Of a DNA stretch of 64,000 bases, positions 28,746 to 36,568 are shown piece after piece. The number at the start of each line of letters is the position of its first letter. Position 1 is the first letter of the stretch. Origin of the DNA: Thiogranum sp. (GTDB lineage: Bacteria > Pseudomonadota > Gammaproteobacteria > DSM-19610); contig JAGFJP010000103.1 of NCBI GenBank assembly GCA_024102665.1, positions 1-64,000 on the forward strand, written 5' to 3'. Below the pieces are notes generated by a model. That model saw only the letters and a list, made by a program, of their open reading frames with translations, ran no database searches and was not told where the DNA came from. Made by a program: the position numbers and the translations under genes.

Positions 28746-29390
28746 CTAGTGCTCACCCTTGGTGCGCAGCAGGCCTGCGAGACGGTTACCCTGTTTCTGC
28801 GGTCCGCCGCGGGGAAAGATGGCATGAAGATAACGGTTGCTGCCGCGCTCCTTGCCCCACACATTGCGGAAGTGCTTGATGATTTCACGCACATTGGCCT
28901 GGACCTGGCGGCGCTCGTAGAAATCGCGCAGGAAACGGATAACCTCCCAGTGTTCACTGGTCAGCTCAAGTTCCTCTTGCTCGGCCTGGGCACGCACGAA
29001 TGCCTCGGACCAGTCGCCGAGATCCACAAGGTAACCCTCGCCGTCGGTCATGATCTCGTGGCCGTTGACTTTCAGCATGCGGGTTTTCATGCCCGGATAG
29101 GCGGTGCTGCCACTGAAGGTGCCCCCGGGTGTGCCGGTGTCGTCGACGGAGGCGGCATCGGTTGGTGACCATAGCGTGATCTCGACGTCGCCATCGAGAC
29201 GCCCGTGAAAACGGGTTGAACCGTTGATCACGACCTTGCCGCTGGCCGGGGGGATATCGAAAGTCGCCGTGCCACCGCGGTCGGTGCTGCCCAGAATCGG
29301 GTGTTCCGGGTCGGTGTCCAGATACAGCGTCACAGGCGTGCGCTTGACCGGTTCATCGGTGAATTTCATCGAGACGTGGAGACGCAGCAT
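28746..29390 (-). CDS. DsrC/TusE-like protein lacking both redox cysteines, with extra N-terminal domain
   Basis: Protein of 214 residues. Residues from about 105 to the end match the DsrC/TusE family: KVNGHEIMTDGEGYLVDL, a helical core with ELTSEHWEVIRFLRDFY, and a C-terminal arm with FPRGGPQKQGN. DsrC proteins carry one or two redox Cys in this arm (KQAC and TGC). Here these positions read KQGN and KGEH, so both Cys are replaced and thiol chemistry is impossible. Cys-less homologues of this kind have been called RspA and are suspected regulators. The first 100 residues form a separate beta-rich region (transthyretin-like pattern) not found in DsrC. The ATG at 29390 has GGAGG 6 nt upstream. 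Confidence 0.8.
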   Translation of the reverse strand: MLRLHVSMKFTDEPVKRTPVTLYLDTDPEHPILGSTDRGGTATFDIPPASGKVVINGSTRFHGRLDGDVEITLWSPTDAASVDDTGTPGGTFSGSTAYPGMKTRMLKVNGHEIMTDGEGYLVDLGDWSEAFVRAQAEQEELELTSEHWEVIRFLRDFYERRQVQANVREIIKHFRNVWGKERGSNRYLHAIFPRGGPQKQGNRLAGLLRTKGEH

Positions 29391-29419
29391 ATTCAACCTC
29401 CTTCAATTTCGATAACGGC

Positions 29420-29449
29420 ATTATAACAAATATCCTGAATACTTGTTTA
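29420..29449 (-). promoter_or_regulatory. Candidate promoter of the DsrC-like gene
   Basis: On the minus strand a consensus -10 TATAAT (29420-29425) is preceded at 18 bp by TAAACA (29444-29449), which matches four of six bases of the -35 consensus. It lies about 30 nt before the start codon at 29390, leaving room for the GGAGG ribosome-binding site. Confidence 0.5.
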
Positions 29450-29551
29450 TCCCATTGGGAATAGAATGACTCGCACAACGGCGCATTCCGGGCTATACCT
29501 GTGCGGGACAACCGATTGCATTGCGCGATGTCGCGAATTCCGGAGTTTGCC

Positions 29552-30997
29552 ATGTCATATGCATTTTCATGCCGCGCTTTCGCCATTTTATGGATGATCC
29601 TGATCAGCCCCGGCCTGGGCGCCGAATCCATCGGCCCTTTGCCCCCGGTGCCGTCCAATCCCGACAACCTCCCGAACGAGGCGCGCATGACGCTGGGACG
29701 AGCGCTGTTTTTCGACAACCGCATTTCGGCCACCGGAACCATGAACTGCGCGTCGTGCCATCTTCCGCACCAGGGCTGGACGGTGCACACGCCGATCTCG
29801 CCGGCCAACCCCGGTCGCGTCGAGCGCCGCAACTCGCCGACGCTGCTCAACGTCGGTTACAACAAGGCGTTGATCTGGGACGGACGCGCCTGGCCGTTGG
29901 AAAAGCAGGCGATCGGCTCGACGAAGAACCCGATCCACAAGGGCCAGGATATCGACAAGCTGATGGCGCTGTTCAACGGCGATCCGGAGATGGTGAAGTT
30001 GTTCGAAGCCGCCTATGGCAGCAAACCGAACGCCGCCGACTACGGCAAGGCTCTGGCCGTGTTTCAACGCCACTTCATTGTCACCGGCGACAGCGATTTC
30101 GACCGTTACATGAAAGGTGACAAGCAAGCGATGTCACCTGCCGCTGTCCGCGGCATGACCCTGTTCACCGGCAAGGCCGGCTGCGTCGCCTGTCACAGCG
30201 GCCCCAACTTAACCGATTCGGATTTTCATAACATAGGTCTCGCTGCCAACCCGATGCTTGCGGATGATGTTCACCAGGAAATCCTGCGCTTCGATGCCAA
30301 ACGCATGGAAGTGCCGAACTGGGAATCCATCAACATCGATCCCGGCCGTTTTCTCGTCACCAAGAATGCGGCTGATCTCAACAAGTTCAAGACGCCGACG
30401 CTGCGCAACCTGCAGGACACCTTTCCCTATATGCACGACGGACGGTATCGCACACTCGATGAAGTGATTGAATACTATAATCGCGGCGGCGATGGCGCGC
30501 CGGGGCAGGATCCCCGCGTGCGCGAGCTCAAACTGAGCGCCAGTGAAAAGGGCGATCTCAAGGCATTCCTGATGGCTTTGCGCGGATCGTTGCCCGATAT
30601 CCGCATGCAGGACTGGGTGCGCCCGGTCGACGTGGAACGCGGCAAGGCGCTGGACGGCAAGACGCTGTTCGAGGGCAAGGGCACCTGCGTCAACTGTCAC
30701 CAGCGCGACGGCAACGGCGTGCCTGGCACGTTCCCGCCGCTGGCCAACAACCCGCGTGTCACCGCGGGGGATGGATCCTATGTTGCGCGCACTATTATTT
30801 ACGGCCGCGAGGGCAGGGTAGAGATCCACGGTAAAGTCTTCGATGCGGTGATGCCGCCAATCGGTGAGCAGCAGGGACTGAGTGATGAGGAGATCGCCGC
30901 GATCGCAAGCTATGTCAGAAACAGCTGGGGGAACCAGGCAGACGGGGTGAGCCCTGAAACCGTGCGCGAGCAACGACAGCCGAGGGCGCAACCGTAA
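29552..30997 (+). CDS. Tri-haem cytochrome c peroxidase/MauG-like protein
   Basis: Exported haem protein of 481 residues. A signal peptide (AFAILWMILISPGLGA) is followed by a di-haem peroxidase module with CXXCH at C66-H70 and C211-H215, and by a third cytochrome c domain with CXXCH at C379-H383. The di-haem module reduces hydrogen peroxide or oxidises proteins in known members; the third haem probably feeds or drains electrons. The ATG at 29552 has GGAG 7 nt upstream; earlier in-frame starts lack one. The C-terminal domain closely resembles the small cytochrome c encoded at 32048-32485. Confidence 0.9.
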   Translation: MSYAFSCRAFAILWMILISPGLGAESIGPLPPVPSNPDNLPNEARMTLGRALFFDNRISATGTMNCASCHLPHQGWTVHTPISPANPGRVERRNSPTLLNVGYNKALIWDGRAWPLEKQAIGSTKNPIHKGQDIDKLMALFNGDPEMVKLFEAAYGSKPNAADYGKALAVFQRHFIVTGDSDFDRYMKGDKQAMSPAAVRGMTLFTGKAGCVACHSGPNLTDSDFHNIGLAANPMLADDVHQEILRFDAKRMEVPNWESINIDPGRFLVTKNAADLNKFKTPTLRNLQDTFPYMHDGRYRTLDEVIEYYNRGGDGAPGQDPRVRELKLSASEKGDLKAFLMALRGSLPDIRMQDWVRPVDVERGKALDGKTLFEGKGTCVNCHQRDGNGVPGTFPPLANNPRVTAGDGSYVARTIIYGREGRVEIHGKVFDAVMPPIGEQQGLSDEEIAAIASYVRNSWGNQADGVSPETVREQRQPRAQP

Positions 30998-31199
30998 ATC
31001 CGCCGGTCGGGATCGACCTCACGGGCCGCGCTTTCTTTTGCGCAACCGGCATAATACATAACGCCGTTCCCACCAATGAACTTGACGGTTGTCAATGGCT
31101 GTATCAGGCGGATTTACTATGCTTTATAGCAGGCATGCTGTCCGGGTCCGGAAAGGGCATCCATGGCGGCCAGGCCTTGCAGACTGAAGGAGGTGCCGG

Positions 31200-31598
31200 A
31201 TGACAGCGCGCATGTCGGGACAGGAAAAGACGCTTTTGAAAACGCGGCTCGAGCAGCGTCGCTCGGAGCTGCTCGCGTCAATACGCCGGCAACTCCTGGA
31301 GTCCGACAACCAGACGTTTAACGATCTTGCCGGCAGCGTCCACGACAGCGCCGAGGAATCGGTGGCTGACCTGCTGGCGGACATCGGTTTCGCTGACATC
31401 GGACGCGAAGTCAATGAAGTCCGTGATATCGAGCGGGCGCTGATACGTATGGCCACCGGCGTGTACGGTGTCTGCGTCGATTGCGAGGCAGATATTCCGT
31501 TCGAACGCCTGTCCGCTTATCCGACCGCAAAACGTTGCCGCGCATGCCAGGAGCGTTATGAAGCCAGCAAGGAAAGGGGTATGCACCCGAGCCTTTAG
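31200..31598 (+). CDS. DksA/TraR-type zinc-finger regulator
   Basis: Protein of 132 residues. A helical N-terminal coiled coil (about 8-85) is followed by the C4 zinc finger C92-X2-C95 and C113-X2-C116 of the DksA/TraR family. Such proteins insert into the secondary channel of RNA polymerase and alter promoter selection, often with ppGpp. It is shorter than DksA (151 residues) and has no C-terminal helix extension. A strong AAGGAGG sequence lies before the ATG. It may head a small unit with the DUF6763 and cytochrome genes. Confidence 0.85.
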   Translation: MTARMSGQEKTLLKTRLEQRRSELLASIRRQLLESDNQTFNDLAGSVHDSAEESVADLLADIGFADIGREVNEVRDIERALIRMATGVYGVCVDCEADIPFERLSAYPTAKRCRACQERYEASKERGMHPSL

Positions 31599-31655
31599 CA
31601 GCAACCGGCGATCCCCAACCCCGCCCGGCAGGCATGTGAACCAGAGGGCACTGTC

Positions 31656-32036
31656 ATGAACACAGAAGCCGATCCCGTTACCGGAAACTGGTACCAGCAT
31701 CTCGACAAGGGCCAGAAGTTCCGCGTGGTCGCTCTGGACGAAGATGAGGGAAGCGTTGAAGTTCAGTATTTCAATGGCGATGTGGAAGAGATCGGACTCG
31801 ATGACTGGTATGAGCTGGACGTTGAGCCGGTCGAGGCGCCGGAAAACTGGACCGGTCCGGTCGACGTCGCTGAAGCAGACGATCTGGGTACGCAGATAAC
31901 CGATACCACGCGCAATGACTGGGCGGCGCCGGAACAGGAGTTTAAACCGGAAGAGCCGGATAGCGGCCGGGAAGAAGCCGACGACGACTGGGGCGAAGGT
32001 CGCCCCGAGGAAGAGCCGTGGGAGGGCGAGCCCTGA
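31656..32036 (+). CDS. DUF6763 family acidic protein
   Basis: Soluble protein of 126 residues. The first 65 residues form a compact beta domain (GNWYQHLDKGQKFRVVALDE, then YFNGDVEEIGLDDWYEL) typical of DUF6763, a small family without known function. The C-terminal 60 residues are very acidic, rich in Glu, Asp, Pro and Trp, and probably disordered. It lies 57 nt after the DksA-like gene and 11 nt before the cytochrome c gene. Confidence 0.75.
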   Translation: MNTEADPVTGNWYQHLDKGQKFRVVALDEDEGSVEVQYFNGDVEEIGLDDWYELDVEPVEAPENWTGPVDVAEADDLGTQITDTTRNDWAAPEQEFKPEEPDSGREEADDDWGEGRPEEEPWEGEP

Positions 32037-32047
32037 GGAGAATGATT

Positions 32048-32485
32048 ATGCCAGGAAAACGACTTGCGTCTGCGACAGCCGGTTACATCCTGTCAGTCGC
32101 TGCGCTGTGGCTCAATGCAACGGCTGTCCAGTCAAGCCCGCCGGGGGAAGCGCTGTACCTAGACCATTGCGCGGCGTGTCATCAACCTGACGGCAAGGGA
32201 GTTCGCGGTTTTTTCCCGCCCCTGGCAGGCAATCCCAGGGTAACCGCCGATGATCCGGCGAAGGTGCAGGACTATCTGCGCCGCATCATATTCGGCTATC
32301 ACGGCGGACTGATCGTAGACAATCAGGTCTATTCCGGCCGCATGCCGCCCATCGGTTACGTCGGTCGTATCAACGACAGCGAACTGCTGGACCTGATCAA
32401 CTATCAACGGACGGCCTGGGGCAATGACGCCAGGCCCGTCACATTCGCCGAACTTGCCGAAGCCCGCAGCGCAGGCCGACCCTGA
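32048..32485 (+). CDS. Small mono-haem cytochrome c
   Basis: Exported cytochrome of 145 residues with signal peptide and one CAACH haem site (DHCAACHQPDGKG) and a later Met ligand candidate in RMPPIGY. The ATG at 32048 has GAGGAG 7 nt upstream; one at 32042 would be too close to it. The sequence GFFPPLAGNPRVTADD and MPPIG resemble GTFPPLANNPRVTAGD and MPPIG in the third domain of the peroxidase at 29552-30997, so the two domains are likely paralogues. It may be a redox partner of that peroxidase. Confidence 0.85.
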   Translation: MPGKRLASATAGYILSVAALWLNATAVQSSPPGEALYLDHCAACHQPDGKGVRGFFPPLAGNPRVTADDPAKVQDYLRRIIFGYHGGLIVDNQVYSGRMPPIGYVGRINDSELLDLINYQRTAWGNDARPVTFAELAEARSAGRP

Positions 32486-32508
32486 AATGAAAAAGGAAAA
32501 AGGGCAAG

Positions 32509-32555
32509 AAAAAGGGGACGGAGGGATTATTCAATAATCCCTCCGTCCCCTTTTT
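32509..32555. repeat. Perfect 23-bp inverted repeat (GGGGACGGAGGGATT type)
   Basis: The arm 32509-32531 is the exact reverse complement of 32533-32555, with one base between. Less perfect A/T-rich pairing extends the symmetry to about 32490-32580. It is 23 bp past the cytochrome c stop and probably ends its transcription. The GGGGACGGA core resembles palindromes repeated in many proteobacterial genomes and linked to RAYT (Y1) transposases; no RAYT gene is in the window. Confidence 0.85.
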
Positions 32556-32653
32556 CCTCTTTTTCCTTTTTCTCTTTTTCTTTTTAGGTAACAGAATCGT
32601 CATGTTTCCCGGCTACACTCGCACTCGGCCACTCCAGTTGTGAGCAGCAGGTC

Positions 32654-34195
32654 ATGAGCGCGAGCGTCGACCATCTACCGTCAATCCATGAACCGCATCG
32701 GGCGCTGCTCGACGATTTGCTGCGTCTGAAGGAACGTATCCTGTCCGGAACCGCGGAGGAAGTGGCCGATCTGTTGCTCGGCGACACGTCCGCGGAGCGG
32801 GCTTCCAGCATCCTCAACCTCCTGCACTATGTCGTTATGCGTCGCGAGGATCTGCGTCCCTTGCAGGCGCGCCTGGCTGTTGCCGGGCTTTCTTCCCTGG
32901 GCAGGGTAGAGCCGCATGTCCTGTCCACGATCGACAGTGTGATCGATCTCCTGTCGCTTGTTGTGACAGGGCAATCCTGTACAGTCCCGGACACCCAGGA
33001 GACACTGAGTTACGAAGCCGGGCATTTACTGCTCAGAAAACGCACCGAAGACATGTTCGGCGCGGCGCGCGCCAATCGTAGTGGATACATCATGGTGACC
33101 ATGCCGACGGAGGCCGCCGACAGTTTCGAGCTGGTGGAAACGCTGGTTGCCACCGGCATGAACGCCGCCCGCATCAATTGCGCTCACGACGATGAAACGG
33201 TCTGGCGCAGAATGATTGACAACATAAAACGCGCGGCCAAACTGCACGAGACAGATATTCGCATTCTGATGGACCTCGCGGGCCACAAGATCCGTACCGG
33301 TCGCATCGTGCCCTGCAAGACCAAGCCGGGCAAACCTGGTCTAAAATTTCCACGCATTCGCCAGAACGACTGGCTGGTTCTGTGCAGAAAGAGCGCGAGC
33401 CCGGAAGTGTATGAACAGCTGTTTGACACCCCGGTCAAGGCGGTCGTCACCTGCACCTGTCCCGAAATCATCGGTCAGTTGCGCAGGAATGAGCCGGTCT
33501 GGATAGACGATGGCAAGATCGGTGCCCTGATCAAGGACAGTCGTGGGGATGCGCTGCTGTTGCAGGTCAACCGCGTGGGCCCCATGGGTACGCGTCTCAA
33601 GGAAAACAAAGGCCTGAATTTCCCCGAGACGCAGCTCGATTTGCCGACCCTGAGCCGGAAGGATATGCGCGATCTGGGCTTTGTCAGTCAGCATGCCGAC
33701 ATGGTGGGCTTGTCCTTTACCGAGAAGCCCGAGGACGTGGTGTACCTGCAGGAGCAGCTGGCAGTGAGGGGTGCAGGTGATCTGCCCATAATCGCCAAAA
33801 TTGAAACGGCTCATGCGGTGCGCAGGCTGCCGGATATTCTCGCCCGGTCACTGGCCCGTAATATCGATCTCGGCATCATGATTGCCCGAGGTGACCTGGC
33901 GGTCGAACTGGGCAGTGTACGGATGGCGGAGATCCAGGAGGAAATCCTGTGGGTGTGCGAGGCGGCCCATGTTCCGGTCATATGGGCGACACAGGTATTC
34001 GAGTCACTCGCCAAAAACGGTGTGGCGTCCCGCCCGGAAATCACGGATGCCGCCAGCTCGGTACGGGCGGAATGCGTCATGCTCAACAAGGGCCCGTATA
34101 TCCAGCATGCGGTCACCATCCTCAGCGATATTCTGTGCCGGATGGAGGCGCATCAATCGAAGAAAATATCGCGCCTGCGGGCGCTGCACTGGTGA
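32654..34195 (+). CDS. Atypical pyruvate-kinase-like protein
   Basis: Protein of 513 residues. From about residue 145 it follows the A/B domains of pyruvate kinase: GMNAARINCAHDD, LMDLAGHKIRTG, VWIDDGKIGA, KENKGLNFPE, VGLSFTEKPEDV, IAKIET, MIARGDLAVELG and IWATQVFESLAKNG. The Lys and metal-binding Glu of IAKIET are kept. Two things are unusual: a helical N-terminal extension of about 140 residues, and loss of the C-terminal allosteric domain. NAARINCAHD replaces the normal NVARLNFSHG. Activity is likely but not certain; it could work without fructose-bisphosphate or AMP control. It stands alone between the palindrome and yegP. Confidence 0.78.
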   Translation: MSASVDHLPSIHEPHRALLDDLLRLKERILSGTAEEVADLLLGDTSAERASSILNLLHYVVMRREDLRPLQARLAVAGLSSLGRVEPHVLSTIDSVIDLLSLVVTGQSCTVPDTQETLSYEAGHLLLRKRTEDMFGAARANRSGYIMVTMPTEAADSFELVETLVATGMNAARINCAHDDETVWRRMIDNIKRAAKLHETDIRILMDLAGHKIRTGRIVPCKTKPGKPGLKFPRIRQNDWLVLCRKSASPEVYEQLFDTPVKAVVTCTCPEIIGQLRRNEPVWIDDGKIGALIKDSRGDALLLQVNRVGPMGTRLKENKGLNFPETQLDLPTLSRKDMRDLGFVSQHADMVGLSFTEKPEDVVYLQEQLAVRGAGDLPIIAKIETAHAVRRLPDILARSLARNIDLGIMIARGDLAVELGSVRMAEIQEEILWVCEAAHVPVIWATQVFESLAKNGVASRPEITDAASSVRAECVMLNKGPYIQHAVTILSDILCRMEAHQSKKISRLRALHW

Positions 34196-34212
34196 CTCGA
34201 TCCAGATTCGAA

Positions 34213-34245
34213 AGAGACCCGATACTATTTACTATAATTGTCTCT
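34213..34245 (+). promoter_or_regulatory. Candidate yegP promoter with flanking inverted repeat
   Basis: A consensus -10 TATAAT occupies 34233-34238, about 50 nt before the yegP start. The -35 region is poor. The -10 lies between AGAGAC and GTCTCT arms, which could be an operator or an RNA hairpin. Confidence 0.4.
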
Positions 34246-34286
34246 GGACGTCTGAAACGAAGCAGCTGACTGACGGAGGAAGCGAT

Positions 34287-34622
34287 ATGGCCGGCAAATT
34301 CGAACTTTACAAAGACAAGGCGGGCGGGTATCGCTTCCGCCTAAAGGCAGCTAATGGCGAGATCGTTCTGGTCAGCGAGAGCTACAAGACCAGGGCCAGC
34401 GCTGATCAGGGTGTCGCGTCAGTAAGAAAGAATGCTCCCAGCGATGCACGCTACGAACGCAAAGCGTCCAGCAGTGGCAAGTACATGTTCAATCTAAAGG
34501 CGACCAACGGACAAGTCATCGGAACCAGCGAACAGTACGCCAGCGAGATGTCGAGGGACGCCGGGATCGAGGTGGTAAAGAAGACCGCGCCTGATGCGGA
34601 GCTGGTGGATCAGACCGGTTAG
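34287..34622 (+). CDS. yegP: YegP-like DUF1508 protein, two repeats
   Basis: Small protein of 111 residues built from two DUF1508 repeats: KFELYKDKAGGYRFRLKAANG (residues 4-24) with SESYKTRASADQG, and YMFNLKATNGQVIGTSEQY later. Each repeat forms a beta-hairpin/helix unit. The function of YegP is unknown. GGAGG lies 8 nt before the ATG. It is the last gene with the base composition of the core chromosome; the accessory region begins immediately after it. Confidence 0.88.
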   Translation: MAGKFELYKDKAGGYRFRLKAANGEIVLVSESYKTRASADQGVASVRKNAPSDARYERKASSSGKYMFNLKATNGQVIGTSEQYASEMSRDAGIEVVKKTAPDAELVDQTG

Positions 34623-35168
34623 CGGTGTGGCGGTTGCCTGGGGAATTCACGGTTTGTGGATCGGCATCAAAGACGAGAATTAGGTCATAGGAAATTCAAT
34701 AAGTTAGGCGGCCAATTGAGAATATCGCCCAGCTAAAATCTGCACCAAGAGCGAGAAAACACCAAAAATAGGCAGCAGAAATGAGAATTTGCGATAGGCC
34801 TCTGTTCAAAGCTACGTTCCCCGACCCAGATATCCCGCTCGTGCTTTCTCAGCGCTTGTTTAACGGGCAATATACAAAGAAACGTTTTCGAGCACAAAGG
34901 CAGTAGGCGAATGTTCAAGCGGATTCTATTGCACGGGCTTCGCAAACAAGAAACACTATCAAGTAGATTGGACCAACGGACACACGAATGATCGGCTCGA
35001 CGACTACGCATTTCGGAATCTGCGTGTTTTTTAATGCGCCGACATCGTGGACGAACCCGCCGCCCGGCATTTCGCCAGAACTTGCGGCTGTCATATAGAC
35101 GAATCTTGGCGTCCAGCGCATCCCCGTGTTGGGCGTCAAGTACAGAAGCCGGTGAGTCGATCAATATC
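34623..35168. other. Gene-poor junction of core and accessory region
   Basis: No convincing gene. Minus-strand frames at 34733-35176 (147 residues from TTG, overlapping the DUF2971 stop) and 34915-35139 (74 residues with a hydrophobic C-terminus) have no recognisable features and could be remnants. A short sequence ATAGG recurs three times (34686, 34765, 34793 approximately) without a clear longer repeat. No tRNA or att-like direct repeat was seen. Confidence 0.4.
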
Positions 35169-36074
35169 CTATGCAATAGGCATGTTGGCGAACGCTATTG
35201 CTGGACGGGGTGAGTAGTTCGATAGTATTGAATCAATGTCTCGTTCAGCTTTGGTGCCGATAATTACTCTTCTAGGAACTAAACCGGGCCGCCAGCTCTC
35301 CCCTAGTGCAATATACTTTATTCCATCTGGGCGCGATCTTATTTCTTTCTTGAATGCTATCCCTGTAAATACACGAGCATCAGCAGTAGCAGCCGGATAC
35401 GCAAATATACGTACCTCCCGTTCGTCTTCGAAGCAAGGGTCTTTGTGTGTAGCGCAGTAGTCCATTACTCGTCGATACAAGCGTGCCGGTGCCCACATTC
35501 GCTCCGATTTAAGTTCGACACGAATATCCGTTCTTGACTGTAGAATCTGGAGCAGCAGTTTTTGTGATAGTTGAAAGCTCAGCTCGCGGAATTCTTGCGT
35601 ATTCTTGTCGACTCCATATTTGACTTCTTTCAGTCCAAGCCATTCGTAGTTCGCTGTCGAAGATTCGAGATCTAACATCCTTTTCACATCTTCGGCATCG
35701 AACTGCAAACAGTACCCATTGTGTTTTGTGTACAGCTCCCACAAAGGGCGAATGCCCCTCTCGTCATGGTCATCGGTGTTACCTCGTGCGAAAGAGGTCA
35801 CATATAAGTTCCCGTAGCCATCTGATGATCGGAAGAACTCTCGAAGCTTATGCTCCGCACTTTCGCTTATAGCTAGATTGTCGTAATCCGCTCGCCTGTT
35901 TTCGTTGGGCAACAGATCCAGAGTCATGCTGGAGGCGGTCTCAAACAGTTTTCGCCAGCCATAAAAGAACTCCGAGCTATCATTAAGGTTCAGAAAATTT
36001 GTTGCCCAAAAAGCTCGCGTCTCTGCAATACCCTTGAGGCCAGCGGAACAAGTGTAATGTGACAGTAGGTGCAT
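35169..36074 (-). CDS. DUF2971 protein
   Basis: Soluble protein of 301 residues with the DUF2971 pattern: LSHYTCSAGLKGIAETRAFWATNFLNLND at the N-terminus, SFARGNTDDHDER in the middle and an ADP-ribosyltransferase-like strand order (HYT, FWATN, CFEDEREVR). The family is common in mobile and defence regions and its biochemical role is not established. The ATG overlaps the stop of the PD-(D/E)XK-like gene by one base (TAATG), so the two are coupled. It is the last gene of a three-gene minus-strand operon. Confidence 0.78.
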   Translation of the reverse strand: MHLLSHYTCSAGLKGIAETRAFWATNFLNLNDSSEFFYGWRKLFETASSMTLDLLPNENRRADYDNLAISESAEHKLREFFRSSDGYGNLYVTSFARGNTDDHDERGIRPLWELYTKHNGYCLQFDAEDVKRMLDLESSTANYEWLGLKEVKYGVDKNTQEFRELSFQLSQKLLLQILQSRTDIRVELKSERMWAPARLYRRVMDYCATHKDPCFEDEREVRIFAYPAATADARVFTGIAFKKEIRSRPDGIKYIALGESWRPGLVPRRVIIGTKAERDIDSILSNYSPRPAIAFANMPIA

Positions 36075-36568
36075 TATTTATGGGGCGTGGGGCGCCTATG
36101 CTCAATCTGATTTGGACACTCATTACCATCGGACTCACCGCTGATGCACATCAGGGCCCGACGGATGCACAAACTGCGCGTACTTATCTCAATATCCGAC
36201 CAGCGTACGTGGCCAGACGCACGGACTAACGATAGCACGTCGGCCTGCGGGATAAGTCGGGCGCCGCGTACCGTGTAATCGCGGTTCAGGATTAACACTG
36301 CCGCAAAATCAAAGTCGTTGGGCTGATATTTTCCGAAGTTAGTCCGGTTTTGGTTACCGTCCGTCCCGTCCACCCGGCATTTAACCTGTATTTTGCCGTA
36401 GCGTTCGCACTGAAGGTCATACTTGGGGTTGTTGGTTGAGGCGAGTTGGCCGTCCACGTGGGCACAAACTAGCATTTCGGCATACCAATCCGGATGACCT
36501 GTCTGATGTTCGCGCAATAACTCACCCTGCAGGCGGGCGACCTTTGCTATCTTCTGCTTACGTATCAT
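36074..36568 (-). CDS. Putative PD-(D/E)XK endonuclease-like protein
   Basis: Protein of 164 residues. The segment NPKYDLQCERYGKIQVKCR has an Asp followed at a short distance by IQVK, the spacing of a PD-(D/E)XK nuclease core, and YQPNDFDFAAVLILN follows as the next strand. Similar folds occur in DUF6998 and intron-associated endonuclease families. A helical N-terminus (KQKIAKVARLQGELL) could contact DNA. The ATG overlaps the stop of the upstream VRR-NUC-like gene by 4 nt (ATGA). Assignment rests on motif spacing only. Confidence 0.5.
   Translation of the reverse strand: MIRKQKIAKVARLQGELLREHQTGHPDWYAEMLVCAHVDGQLASTNNPKYDLQCERYGKIQVKCRVDGTDGNQNRTNFGKYQPNDFDFAAVLILNRDYTVRGARLIPQADVLSLVRASGHVRWSDIEISTRSLCIRRALMCISGESDGNECPNQIEHRRPTPHK

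Noticed and set aside
34623-35168. tRNA-type integration site at the island border
   Set aside because: No tRNA 3' end, T-loop sequence or direct repeat could be found; the island start is set by gene content and base composition only.
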